This document shows, piece after piece, positions 8,277 to 15,789 of a DNA stretch of 33,410 bases. Every line of letters starts with the position of its first letter. The stretch's first letter is position 1. The translations under genes and the position numbers were made by a program. The stretch is from NCBI GenBank assembly GCA_025980465.1, contig JAICXJ010000032.1:1-33410 (forward strand). The letters are read 5' to 3'. This DNA comes from Frankiales bacterium. GTDB lineage: Bacteria > Actinomycetota > Actinomycetes > JAFAQI01. The notes under the pieces were generated by a model, which had not been told where the DNA came from, searched no databases, and saw only the letters and a list, made by a program, of their open reading frames with translations.

Positions 8277-9425
8277 TCAGCCGAGGAGGTGTGCTGCCGC
8301 CTTCGCGTCGAGGACCGCGATCACGGCAGCCTTGATCGTGGCGGCAAAATGCGGCTTCAGCGCGATCCGGGTGGCGATGGCGTGCTCCATCGTGCGGATT
8401 GGTCTCGGGTCGGTGTCGAGCAGCATCGTCCCGCCGGCGCGGAAGAAGTTCACCGCCTGCACAGCTGGCGCGACGCTCTCGATGGCCTTGGCGTTGAAAC
8501 TGTCCGAGATGATGACGCCGCGAAATCCGAGCGAACCGCGCAGCATCTTCGTCATGACGACCGGCGAGAAGCAGGCGGCATGGTGGGAGTCGATGCTCGG
8601 GTAGGTCGCGAGCGACACCATCACGAACGGCGCGCCGGCGTCCACGCCGGCCCGAAACGGCGCGAGATAGGGGTCGTGGCGAGTCGTCGGATCGGTCACG
8701 TGACGAGCCAGGTCGGTGTTGCCGGTGGCCCGGCCGATTCCGGGGAAGTGCTTGATGGTGACGTCGACACCCGCCGACATCTCGCCGCGCACCACCGCGA
8801 CCACATGGTTGGCAACAACGGTCGGGTTGTGACCGAACTCGCGGTCGTAGCGCCCGATCGGCTGGTTCTGCCTGGCATGTTTCGCCGGAACGGTGTCGGC
8901 GTCCGGCGCGAGATTGAGGTTGACTCCGGCCCGCGCCAGCTGGTGACCCCACGTCGTCGCATCAGCCCGCAGTTCGCGTCGCGGGAGTTGTCCCTGCACG
9001 AGGGCGGTGGGCATCTGCGAGAAGCCGGTGCCCGACAGTCGCTGAACTTCCCCGCCTTCCTGGTCGGTCGAGATGAATGGCGCGGCGCCAGCGACCGTCA
9101 GATGCGAGGCAAGGTTCGCGGTGAGTAGGGCGACGTGGTGACGGCTGCGATGTGAATTGCCGTTGAGGATGATGTTGCCGACGTCGAGTGACTCGAGCTT
9201 GTTCAGCTGCGCTGCGGTCGGACCCGTCGCGTCAACACCGACCATGAACAGCTGACCGATGCGTTGCCTCTCGCTCATCGCGGCGTACTCCGCGCGGGCC
9301 TGGCTGCCCGATGGCGAGACGTACTGCCACATCGCGTCGGGACCTGAGGCATGAGCGGGGGTAGCCGCCAGTGTCGCGCAGGACAGCGTCGCCCCGGCCA
9401 GCGCGCCGAGGATGCCGCGGCTCAT
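8277..9425 (-). CDS. Secreted GH3-family glycoside hydrolase (beta-N-acetylhexosaminidase-like)
   Basis: A 382-residue glycoside hydrolase family 3 protein with an N-terminal signal peptide ending near AHAS (residue 27). Family features are the TIM-barrel start RIGQLFMVGV, the substrate-binding DQEGG at 121-125, LAPDADT, KHFPG at 225-229 and the catalytic nucleophile D308 in IISDSF. Likely substrate: GlcNAc-containing cell-wall fragments, as for NagZ/LpqI relatives. The loop after KHFPG reads IGRATGNTD in place of the GHGDT...DSH that carries the NagZ Asp-His acid/base dyad. There is no lipobox cysteine near the predicted cleavage site, although C16 sits inside the hydrophobic core. The gene overlaps glmM by ATGA, an unusual coupling of precursor synthesis with wall turnover. 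Confidence 0.88.
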   Translation of the reverse strand: MSRGILGALAGATLSCATLAATPAHASGPDAMWQYVSPSGSQARAEYAAMSERQRIGQLFMVGVDATGPTAAQLNKLESLDVGNIILNGNSHRSRHHVALLTANLASHLTVAGAAPFISTDQEGGEVQRLSGTGFSQMPTALVQGQLPRRELRADATTWGHQLARAGVNLNLAPDADTVPAKHARQNQPIGRYDREFGHNPTVVANHVVAVVRGEMSAGVDVTIKHFPGIGRATGNTDLARHVTDPTTRHDPYLAPFRAGVDAGAPFVMVSLATYPSIDSHHAACFSPVVMTKMLRGSLGFRGVIISDSFNAKAIESVAPAVQAVNFFRAGGTMLLDTDPRPIRTMEHAIATRIALKPHFAATIKAAVIAVLDAKAAAHLLG

Positions 9426-10765
9426 GCCGACCGGGAGCGCATTGCCCCCGCGATGCGCTCGGCAATCGATCCGGCTCGCTCGTCGGTCTCGGCTTCCACC
9501 ATCACTCGCACCAGCGGTTCGGTGCCGCTCGCCCGCACCAACACGCGACCATCGTCACCGAGCTCGGCGGTCGCGAGGTCGATCACCGGCTGCGCCGCGC
9601 CGATCGCCGCCGGCGGGTCGGCGCTGCGAACGTTGATCAGTACCTGCGGCAGCTTGTGAATGACCCCGGCGAGCTCGCCGAGAGATTTGCCTGCAGCGGC
9701 AGCCGCCGAGAGCAGTTGAAGCCCGGTGAGTACGCCGTCGCCGGTGGTGGCGTGATCGAGCATGACGATGTGCCCCGACTGCTCGCCACCGAGGGACGCG
9801 CCATCAGCACGCATGCGCTCAGCGACGTGGCGGTCACCGACCGGCGTGGTCAGCAGTGACAAACCGGCGTCGCGGAGCGCGCGGTGCAAGCCCAGATTGC
9901 TCATTACAGTTGCGACGACGCGACCGCCAGGAAGGTTGGATTTTCGTTGCAGATCAAGGGCCAAGATCGCAAGGATCGCATCACCGTCGAGCACCTCGCC
10001 AGCCGCGGTGACAGCGAGGCAGCGATCGGCATCGCCGTCGTGGGCGATCCCTGCACTCGCTCCCGCGTTCCGCACCTCGCGCCGTAACCCGTCGAGGTGG
10101 GTCGCGCCGCAGTTGTCATTGATGTGCTCTCCGTCGAGAGCGCAGTTGATGACGGTGACGTCGGCCCCGGCCCGGCCGTAGGCCGAGGCCGCGACGGTCG
10201 CTGCGGCGCCGTTCGCGCAGTCGACCACGACGGACATTCCGCCGAGCGGTGTCTCGACGGTGCGAAGAAGCGCATCGACGTACCAGTCGGGCTGATCGGA
10301 CAGATCGGCGCGGATCTCGCCGCGCTGCTCAGCCGCCGGCGGCACCGAACCCAGCCGAGTCTCGATACGAGCCTCGTCAGCCTCACCGAGCTTGAGTCCG
10401 CCGGTTCCGAAGAACTTGATTCCGTTGTCCGGAGCGGGATTGTGGCTCGCCGAAATGACGAGTCCGAACGCCGGTCTCGAGTCGATCCCCGAGAGGCCAT
10501 CCGCCACCGCGCGGGCAACCGCCGGGGTCGGGATCACACCGAGCAGTACGACGTCGGCGCCGGATCCGGTCAGGCCGTCGACAACCGCGTCCTGTAGCCA
10601 CGGGCCGGACGGTCGAGAATCACGGCCGACCACGACGAGCGGACGCGGACCGGTGGTGAGTTCAGCGACGCCGGCAGCGGCAAGTGCGCGCGCCAGGTCG
10701 GCGGTCAGATCGACGCCGGCAACCCCCCGTACCCCGTCCGTGCCGAATAGGGCCACTTTCTCCAA
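9422..10765 (-). CDS. glmM: Phosphoglucosamine mutase
   Basis: Converts glucosamine-6-phosphate to glucosamine-1-phosphate, the step after GlmS in UDP-GlcNAc synthesis. 447 residues. It begins with the conserved LFGTDGVRG. The phosphorylated active-site serine is S107 in SASHNP, the metal loop DGDAD is at 243-247, the sugar-binding GEQSGH at 327-332, and RASGTEPLVRV is the C-terminal phosphate-binding motif. The start is uncertain: TTG at 10765 has GGAGG only 2 nt upstream, while the GTG at 10756 gives a product beginning MALFGTDG, closer to homologues, with weaker spacing options. It lies 35 bp after rpsI, a common order in actinomycetes, and overlaps the GH3 gene by 4 bp. No coaA gene is present between glmM and glmS. 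Confidence 0.96.
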   Translation of the reverse strand: MEKVALFGTDGVRGVAGVDLTADLARALAAAGVAELTTGPRPLVVVGRDSRPSGPWLQDAVVDGLTGSGADVVLLGVIPTPAVARAVADGLSGIDSRPAFGLVISASHNPAPDNGIKFFGTGGLKLGEADEARIETRLGSVPPAAEQRGEIRADLSDQPDWYVDALLRTVETPLGGMSVVVDCANGAAATVAASAYGRAGADVTVINCALDGEHINDNCGATHLDGLRREVRNAGASAGIAHDGDADRCLAVTAAGEVLDGDAILAILALDLQRKSNLPGGRVVATVMSNLGLHRALRDAGLSLLTTPVGDRHVAERMRADGASLGGEQSGHIVMLDHATTGDGVLTGLQLLSAAAAAGKSLGELAGVIHKLPQVLINVRSADPPAAIGAAQPVIDLATAELGDDGRVLVRASGTEPLVRVMVEAETDERAGSIAERIAGAMRSRSA

Positions 10766-10800
10766 CGCCTCCGAGGCTGAGGGCGCGAAGCGTCGGGTTC

Positions 10801-11319
10801 TCAGCGCTTGGAGTACTGAGGGGCCTTGCGAGCCTTCTTGAGGCCGTACTTCTTGCGCTCCTTGGCCCGAGCGTCGCGGGTGAGGAAGCCGGCCTTCTTC
10901 AGCGGCGGCCGCGCCTCCTCGTCGGTCTCGATGAGAGCGCGCGAGATGCCGAGACGCACCGCACCGGCCTGGCCGGAGACGCCACCACCGTGGACCCGCA
11001 CGAGAACGTCGTAGCGGTCCTGGACATCGAGGGTGACGAGCGGTTCGTTGACGATCTGCTGGTGGACCTTGTTCGGGAAGTAGTCCTCGAGCGACCGGCC
11101 GTTGATGTTCCAGACCCCGGTGCCGGGGATCAGCCGGACCCGCGCGATGGCCTCCTTGCGGCGCCCGGTCGCGCCGGCCGGACCGCCGATGCGCACCTGG
11201 GGCTTGCGCTCCGGGGCCGGTGCCTCGACGACCTCCTCGTCGACAGAATCGGTCTCAGCGACCGCCGCGTCCTCAGGTGCCTCGACGTCGGTCTCGGTCT
11301 CCGTCACGGTCTCACTCAC
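10801..11319 (-). CDS. rpsI: Ribosomal protein uS9 (S9) with acidic N-terminal extension
   Basis: Small-subunit protein whose C-terminal tail reaches the decoding site; here it ends in the invariant [12 protein letters not shown]. 172 residues. The folded part begins near residue 51 ([15 protein letters not shown]), with [10 protein letters not shown] and [14 protein letters not shown] following. Residues 1-37 hold no Lys, Arg or His and are rich in Glu, Thr, Asp and Val, a strongly acidic leader on a basic protein. The start is a GTG whose G is the last base of the rplM TAG stop (TAGTG), so it is translationally coupled to rplM. Actinomycete S9 proteins often carry an acidic N-terminal stretch. 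Confidence 0.97.
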   Translation of the reverse strand: MSETVTETETDVEAPEDAAVAETDSVDEEVVEAPAPERKPQVRIGGPAGATGRRKEAIARVRLIPGTGVWNINGRSLEDYFPNKVHQQIVNEPLVTLDVQDRYDVLVRVHGGGVSGQAGAVRLGISRALIETDEEARPPLKKAGFLTRDARAKERKKYGLKKARKAPQYSKR

Positions 11320-11762
11320 TACTGCGCCACCTGCGTGATCTCGTAGGGCACCGGCTGCTGGGCCTGGTGCGGATGCTCGGGGCCTGCGTACACCTTCAGC
11401 TTGCTCGCCATCTGACGGCCCAGCGAGGTGTGCGGAAGCATGCCCTTGACCGCCTTCTCGATCACCCGTTCCGGGCGCTTCTCGAGCAGCTCGGAGTAGG
11501 GCGTCGCGGACAGCCCGCCCGGGTAGCCGGAGTGGCGGTAGGCCAACTTGTCATTGCGCTTGTTGCCGGTGAGGGCGACCTTGCTCGCGTTGACGATGAT
11601 GACGAAGTCACCGGTGTCAACGTGCGGTGCGTAAATCGCCTTGTGCTTTCCCCGCAGCAGCCGGGCGGTCTGGCTGGCGAGCCGGCCGAGTACGACGTCA
11701 GTCGCATCGATGACGTGCCACCGGCGCGTCACCTGGCCGGCCTTCGGTTGGTACGTACGCAC
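11319..11762 (-). CDS. rplM: Ribosomal protein uL13 (L13)
   Basis: Early-assembly large-subunit protein, 147 residues from the chosen start. Conserved stretches include [47 protein letters not shown] and the [20 protein letters not shown] helix region. I choose the GTG at 11762 because GAAGG lies 7 nt upstream and the product begins MRTYQPKAG, matching homologues. The frame is open to a TTG at 11780 but nothing before it resembles a ribosome-binding site. The gene has its own promoter (11857-11886) and an 87-nt structured leader. L13 is known to autoregulate rplM-rpsI in E. coli, so a similar control here is plausible but unproven. Confidence 0.97.
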   Translation of the reverse strand: MRTYQPKAGQVTRRWHVIDATDVVLGRLASQTARLLRGKHKAIYAPHVDTGDFVIIVNASKVALTGNKRNDKLAYRHSGYPGGLSATPYSELLEKRPERVIEKAVKGMLPHTSLGRQMASKLKVYAGPEHPHQAQQPVPYEITQVAQ

Positions 11763-11816
11763 GCGGGTGCCTTCACTCAATTCGGTTCGGATTGCGGCTC
11801 GCGCAGTGTGAACGAG

Positions 11817-11846
11817 GTCCGCCCGCCGCGCAGGCGGACGCCTGCG
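11817..11846 (-). promoter_or_regulatory. Alternative hairpins at the 5' end of the rplM mRNA
   Basis: Two mutually exclusive stems in the rplM leader. Stem 1 pairs CGCAGGCG (11846-11839) with CGCCTGCG (11836-11829), a perfect 8 bp around a 2-nt turn. Stem 2 pairs GTCCGCC (11839-11833) with GGCGGAC (11823-11817), 7 bp around a 9-nt loop, and reuses the 3' arm of stem 1. Stem 1 would begin only about 4 nt after the predicted transcription start. This layout suits an attenuator or an L13-responsive leader, or simply 5'-end protection of the mRNA. Confidence 0.5.
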
Positions 11847-11856
11847 TGACGAAACG

Positions 11857-11886
11857 AGGCTACCTGCGCCTCGCGGGGTGGGTCAA
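11857..11886 (-). promoter_or_regulatory. Housekeeping-type promoter of rplM-rpsI
   Basis: Read on the minus strand, TTGACC (11886-11881) is separated by 18 bp from TAGCCT (11862-11857), a good match to the actinobacterial housekeeping sigma consensus (TTGAC and TANNNT). The predicted transcription start is near 11850, giving a leader of about 87 nt before the rplM GTG. The -35 element lies 15 bp beyond the stop codon of the upstream VOC gene, so there is little room for a terminator between them. Confidence 0.7.
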
Positions 11887-11901
11887 AGTCGCCCGTCACG
11901 C

Positions 11902-12576
11902 TCAGGAATCGGGCGAAAAGACACAGAACTCGTTGCCTTCCGGGTCGGCCATCACGGTCCATTCGATCTCGCTGTCCGGGCGCCGGAGGATACCGGCGCC
12001 GGCGTCGAGAAGCGGGTCGACCTGGCCAATGACGTCCCAGTGGATCCGGTTCTTCACCCTCTTGGGCTCGGGCACCGGCACGAAGTCCATCGTCTCGATC
12101 GGCATCCCCGGCACGCGCTGGACCGTGGAGTAGCCATCGTCGTGGTGGACGATCTCGGCGTCGTACACGCCGCCCCACCACTCGGCGATCGCGTGTGGGT
12201 CGCCGCTGTCGACAACCAGCCCGTGCAGCAGGTCCGGGGGGAGCTCGTCGCGGATGAAGGCGCAGAACTCGCCGCCTTCCGGGTCGGTCATCACCGTCCA
12301 GCGCCCGTCATGCATCGCATCGCCGATCGTCGCCCCGAGTGCTTCGAGGTCGACGAGCGACCGGGCGTAGATGTCGAGGTGCACCCGATGTTTCACGGTC
12401 TTCGGCTCCGGTACCTCATCCAGCCAGATCCGATGTTGCGGTGTCCGGCCGGCCAGGTGGCCGACGTGCTGCGGATCCGCCTCCCACGCCAGCCCGAGGA
12501 CCGCGGCCCAGAACGGACCGAGCCGCCTCGCGTCAGTCGCGTCGAGGCAGAGATCCTTGAAGCTCGCGAGCGGCAT
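11902..12576 (-). CDS. Two-domain VOC-superfamily protein
   Basis: A 224-residue protein made of two tandem glyoxalase-fold repeats of about 105 residues. The repetition is visible in VKHRVHLDI (61-69) versus VKNRIHWDV (174-182), and DPEGGEFCAF (98-107) versus DPEGNEFCVF (211-220). This resembles the glyoxalase-like proteins common in actinomycetes whose substrates are mostly unknown. The frame is open upstream, but the ATG at 12576 starts the fold (MPLASFKDLCLDATD) and lies 1 bp after the stop of the PaiB-like gene, so it is the last gene of an ABC-F/PaiB/VOC unit. A role in detoxification or in binding small molecules is possible; the sequence does not decide. Confidence 0.85.
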   Translation of the reverse strand: MPLASFKDLCLDATDARRLGPFWAAVLGLAWEADPQHVGHLAGRTPQHRIWLDEVPEPKTVKHRVHLDIYARSLVDLEALGATIGDAMHDGRWTVMTDPEGGEFCAFIRDELPPDLLHGLVVDSGDPHAIAEWWGGVYDAEIVHHDDGYSTVQRVPGMPIETMDFVPVPEPKRVKNRIHWDVIGQVDPLLDAGAGILRRPDSEIEWTVMADPEGNEFCVFSPDS

Positions 12577-12577
12577 C

Positions 12578-13198
12578 TCAGGCGCCCTCGGTGGTACGGC
12601 GCAACAGGTGCGCTCGAGCCACGGCGTCGCCCGGACCGCAGCGGCCCTGCAACAACTCGGCGACCGCATGCCGGTGCTCGACGTCGACATTGCCGCCGTA
12701 TTTGAACTTCGCCGTCACTTCCACGATCGCGAGGCGGAGACCACGGATGCCAGGCAGCTTGCGGTCGTGCACTTCGGGATCGGCGACGGCGATGTCGGGC
12801 TGCTCCTGCCGCAGTTGCTGCCGGAGGATTTCGACCTTGCCAGCGTTGTCGTCGACGACCGTCGCCCGGCAGCGGAGTTGGACCGCGGCGTAGTAGGTCG
12901 TCGGGATGCCCAGCGTGGGGTCCTCATCCCCGATCGCCTTCCACGATGAAGGGATGAACGCCCAGTCGCCGGCCACCGAGAGCAGCACAGTCGGGTTCTC
13001 CTCGATCGCCGCCCAGATCGGGTTCGGCCGCGCCAGGTGCAACACCACCTCGTCACCGATCAGCAAGAACTGCGTGGGTACGACGACGGGCACGTCGCGG
13101 TCCCGCCCGGAGGCGATCAGCTGGCCGAACCCCTGACCCGAGACGAACTCGCGCCATTCGTCATTGTTCTGGCCGGCGTCCCAAGGGTGGACGAGCAT
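12578..13198 (-). CDS. PaiB-like FMN-binding split-barrel protein
   Basis: A 206-residue member of the FMN-binding negative transcriptional regulator (PaiB, FMN_bind_2) group within the flavin split-barrel fold. The signature HLARPNPIW (54-62), FIPSSWK (81-87) and the TYYAAVQ segment (101-107) match the HLA-R-NP-W, YISPSWY and VPTWNY-A-V blocks of that family, although PT-TYY replaces PTWNY. There is no DNA-binding motif; despite the family name, PaiB proteins mostly look like flavin- or cofactor-binding proteins. The ATG at 13198 shares its A with the TGA of the ABC-F gene (TGATG), so the two are translationally coupled. A longer open frame upstream is shadow of the ABC-F gene. Confidence 0.8.
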   Translation of the reverse strand: MLVHPWDAGQNNDEWREFVSGQGFGQLIASGRDRDVPVVVPTQFLLIGDEVVLHLARPNPIWAAIEENPTVLLSVAGDWAFIPSSWKAIGDEDPTLGIPTTYYAAVQLRCRATVVDDNAGKVEILRQQLRQEQPDIAVADPEVHDRKLPGIRGLRLAIVEVTAKFKYGGNVDVEHRHAVAELLQGRCGPGDAVARAHLLRRTTEGA

Positions 13199-14880
13199 CA
13201 ACGCACCCGCTCGACACGGGCTTCGTCCCAGACCGCCTCTGCCGACTCCGTGACCGTGCCATCGGCGCGGAAGATGACGAACCGGTCGAACGATCGTGCG
13301 AACCAACGGTCGTGGGTCACCGCGACCACGGTGCCCTCGAACGCGTCGAGACCTGCCTCGAGCGCGTCGGCGGAGGCGATGTCGAGGTTGTCGGTCGGCT
13401 CGTCGAGCAGCAGCAGGGTCGCGCCGGACAGCTCCAGCAGCAGGATTTGAAGCCTCGCTTGCTGGCCGCCCGAGAGCGTCTCGAACGGCTGCTCCGACGA
13501 GCCGGCGAGCTCGTAACGGTCCAGCACCTTCGCTGCCGCCTCGCGGCCGAGTCCCTCGCGGTGTGCGTCGCCCTTCCAGAGGATGTCGAGCAGGCTCCTC
13601 CCGATCAGCTCCGGATGCTCGTGGGTCTGGGCAAACCAGCCGGGCCTGACCCGGGCGCCCAGGCGGGCCTTCCCGGTGTGCGCGACCGACCTGATCGCAG
13701 TCCCGATCACCGGCCGGTGATCGGCGTCCGGGTCGGAGCCGCCGGCGGCGAGTAGGCGCAGGAAGTGGGACTTCCCTGAGCCGTTTGAGCCGAGCACCGC
13801 GACCCGCTCGCCGAACCAGACCTCGAGATCGAACGGCTTCATGAGACCGGTCAGCTCGACTGAGTCGCAGATCACCGCCCGCTTCGCGGTGCGACCGCCC
13901 CGCAGCCGCATGTGGACGTTCTGCGCGAGCGGCACCGCTCGCGGGGGGCCCTGCCGTTCGAACACCTCGAGCCGGGTGCACGCCGCCTGGTAGGCACCGG
14001 ACATCCCGTCGTTGTACTTCGCCTTCTCCCGCAACCGCAACACCAGCGCCTTGACCTTCGAGTGTTCCTCGTCCCAGCGCCGGCGCAGCTCCTCGAGCCG
14101 GCTGTTGCGGTCGCGTCGGGCGTCGGCGTACGTCGCGAAGCCGCCACCATGGACCCAGGTCGTGTTGCCTGCCGCACCGAACTCCAGGGTGATGATCCGG
14201 TCCGCAGCGCGAGCCAGAAGCTCGCGATCGTGTGACACGAACAGCACCGTCTTCGCGGATTCGAGCAACCGGTCCTCGAGCCAGCGCTTCGCCGGAACGT
14301 CGAGGTAGTTGTCCGGCTCGTCAAGCAGCAAGACCTCATCCGGCCCGCGCAGCAACGCCTCGAGGACCAACCGCTTCTGCTCGCCGCCCGACAGCGTGCC
14401 AACCTCACGCCAGCGCGCCTTGTCATAGGCAATCCCGAGCGCCTGGACGGTGCAGACGTCCCACAGCACCTCGGTGTCCCAGCCGCCGGCGTCGGACCAG
14501 TCGGCGAGCGCGTCGGCGTAGCGCAGCTGGGTGGGCTCGTCGTCGGCCTCCATCATCGCCAGCTCGGCAGCATCGACGGCGGCTGCCGCGACGCGAACCC
14601 GTGCTGGTGCGACCGACAGCAACAGGTCGCGCACCGTCGAGTCATCACGTACCGACCCCACGAACTGACGCATCACACCAAGACCGCCCGACTCGACCAC
14701 CGACCCTGAGTCGGCGGCAAGGTCGCCGGTGATGATTCGGAACAGCGTCGTCTTGCCGGCGCCGTTGGGTCCGACAAGGGCGGCCTTCTGTCCATCTCCG
14801 ACGCGGAAGGTCACCTCATCGAGCAGGTTACGGCCATCGGGCAGCGCGTAGCTGACGCGCTGCACATCGATGTGACCCAT
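13198..14880 (-). CDS. ABC-F family ATPase (ribosome-associated type)
   Basis: A soluble ABC protein of 560 residues with two ATPase domains and no membrane segment, the ABC-F layout whose members bind the ribosomal E site to rescue stalls or give antibiotic resistance. Domain 1 has Walker A GPNGAGKT (37-44), signature LSGGEQ (163-168) and Walker B LLLDEPDNYLD. Domain 2 has GSNGSGKS (364-371), LSGGQQ (469-474) and LLLDEPTDNLD. The linker between them (about 250-340) is rich in Arg/Glu/Lys, as expected for the tRNA-contacting P-site tether. DEPDNYLD departs from the usual DEPTNHLD. It starts 60 bp after truA and leads the PaiB-like and VOC genes. Whether it is a housekeeping translation factor or a resistance factor cannot be told. 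Confidence 0.92.
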   Translation of the reverse strand: MGHIDVQRVSYALPDGRNLLDEVTFRVGDGQKAALVGPNGAGKTTLFRIITGDLAADSGSVVESGGLGVMRQFVGSVRDDSTVRDLLLSVAPARVRVAAAAVDAAELAMMEADDEPTQLRYADALADWSDAGGWDTEVLWDVCTVQALGIAYDKARWREVGTLSGGEQKRLVLEALLRGPDEVLLLDEPDNYLDVPAKRWLEDRLLESAKTVLFVSHDRELLARAADRIITLEFGAAGNTTWVHGGGFATYADARRDRNSRLEELRRRWDEEHSKVKALVLRLREKAKYNDGMSGAYQAACTRLEVFERQGPPRAVPLAQNVHMRLRGGRTAKRAVICDSVELTGLMKPFDLEVWFGERVAVLGSNGSGKSHFLRLLAAGGSDPDADHRPVIGTAIRSVAHTGKARLGARVRPGWFAQTHEHPELIGRSLLDILWKGDAHREGLGREAAAKVLDRYELAGSSEQPFETLSGGQQARLQILLLELSGATLLLLDEPTDNLDIASADALEAGLDAFEGTVVAVTHDRWFARSFDRFVIFRADGTVTESAEAVWDEARVERVR

Positions 14881-14940
14881 GTGCCGAGTCTCGCAGCCTT
14901 CGCCACCGAGTTTCGGTCGCAGTCTTCCCCGATGACTCGC

Positions 14941-15789
14941 TCAGGCGTCGCGCCGTCGCCGGGTGCGTTGAGCCTGCAGCGCGAGCTCGTCATCTGGCGG
15001 GTACTCGACGGCGACCAGGGTCAGACCGTGCGGCGGTGCGACGGTCACCGCCGAGTTACGGACGCCGGCGGAAAGCACCTCGGCCGGCCACCCGACCGGA
15101 CGACGACCGTCCCCGACCGCGAGCAGCGCGCCGACCATCGCGCGAACCTGGTTGTGGCAGAACGCATCGGCCGCCGCCTCGATGACCACGACTGCCTCGG
15201 CGTCACGAGCTACATCGAGCTGCAGCAAGGTACGGATCGTCGAAGCGCCCTCCCGCGGCCGGCAGTACGCGGCGAAGTCGTGCTCACCGAGGAGACCGGT
15301 CGCTGCGGTGTGCATCAAGCCGACATCGAGTGGCCGCCGCCAGCGCACGGTGTCGTGACGTCGCAGCGGATTCAGCGAGCCGTCAGCCACGCGATAGCGG
15401 TAACGGCGCCTGAGAGCGGCAAACCGGGCGTCGAAGCCGTCCGCTGCCTCGGCAACCGCCCGCACCGACACATCCGGTGGCAGAACGCCTTGTAGTCGGC
15501 GGGCGAGATCGCCGCCCACCACCTCCGACGGCAGGTCGACGTGGGCGACCTGGCCAATGGCATGCACGCCGGCATCGGTCCTGCCGGCCACCGTGAGCGA
15601 CGCCGGATCAGCCAGCCGCAGCACGGTCTGCAGCGCGCTCTCGAGGGTCTCCTGGACGGTACGACGCCCCGGCTGACGGGCCCAGCCGGAGAAATCGGTG
15701 CCGTCGTAGCGCAGGTCGAGTCGGAAGCGACGAAGGCCGCCGTCCCCGGTGGGGGCGGCGGCCTCGTCGGTGTCGGTGTCGCGGGCCAC
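14941..15789 (-). CDS. truA: tRNA pseudouridine(38-40) synthase
   Basis: Converts uridines 38-40 in the anticodon stem-loop of tRNAs to pseudouridine. 282 residues, usual length. The catalytic aspartate is D72 in AGRTDAGVHA. Family motifs include the RYDGTDFSGWARQP start, RRRYRYRV, the HDFAAYC stretch and FCHNQVRAMVGALL. The first 20 residues are a poorly conserved Asp/Ala/Thr-rich leader. The GTG start at 15789 shares a base with the TAG of rplQ (TAGTG), placing truA at the end of the alpha-type operon, its usual place in actinomycetes. Confidence 0.96.
   Translation of the reverse strand: MARDTDTDEAAAPTGDGGLRRFRLDLRYDGTDFSGWARQPGRRTVQETLESALQTVLRLADPASLTVAGRTDAGVHAIGQVAHVDLPSEVVGGDLARRLQGVLPPDVSVRAVAEAADGFDARFAALRRRYRYRVADGSLNPLRRHDTVRWRRPLDVGLMHTAATGLLGEHDFAAYCRPREGASTIRTLLQLDVARDAEAVVVIEAAADAFCHNQVRAMVGALLAVGDGRRPVGWPAEVLSAGVRNSAVTVAPPHGLTLVAVEYPPDDELALQAQRTRRRRDA

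Noticed and set aside
11763-11780. TTG at 11780 as the rplM start
   Set aside because: No ribosome-binding site; the GTG at 11762 has GAAGG at 7 nt and the homologous N-terminus.
13199-13981. Long upstream extension of the PaiB-like protein, suggesting a fusion
   Set aside because: It lies entirely within the ABC-F gene in another frame and has shadow composition; the ATG at 13198 starts the fold.
14881-14940. CGAGTC/GACTCG inverted repeat before the ABC-F gene
   Set aside because: Six-bp arms about 36 nt apart with no other support; no promoter match found either.
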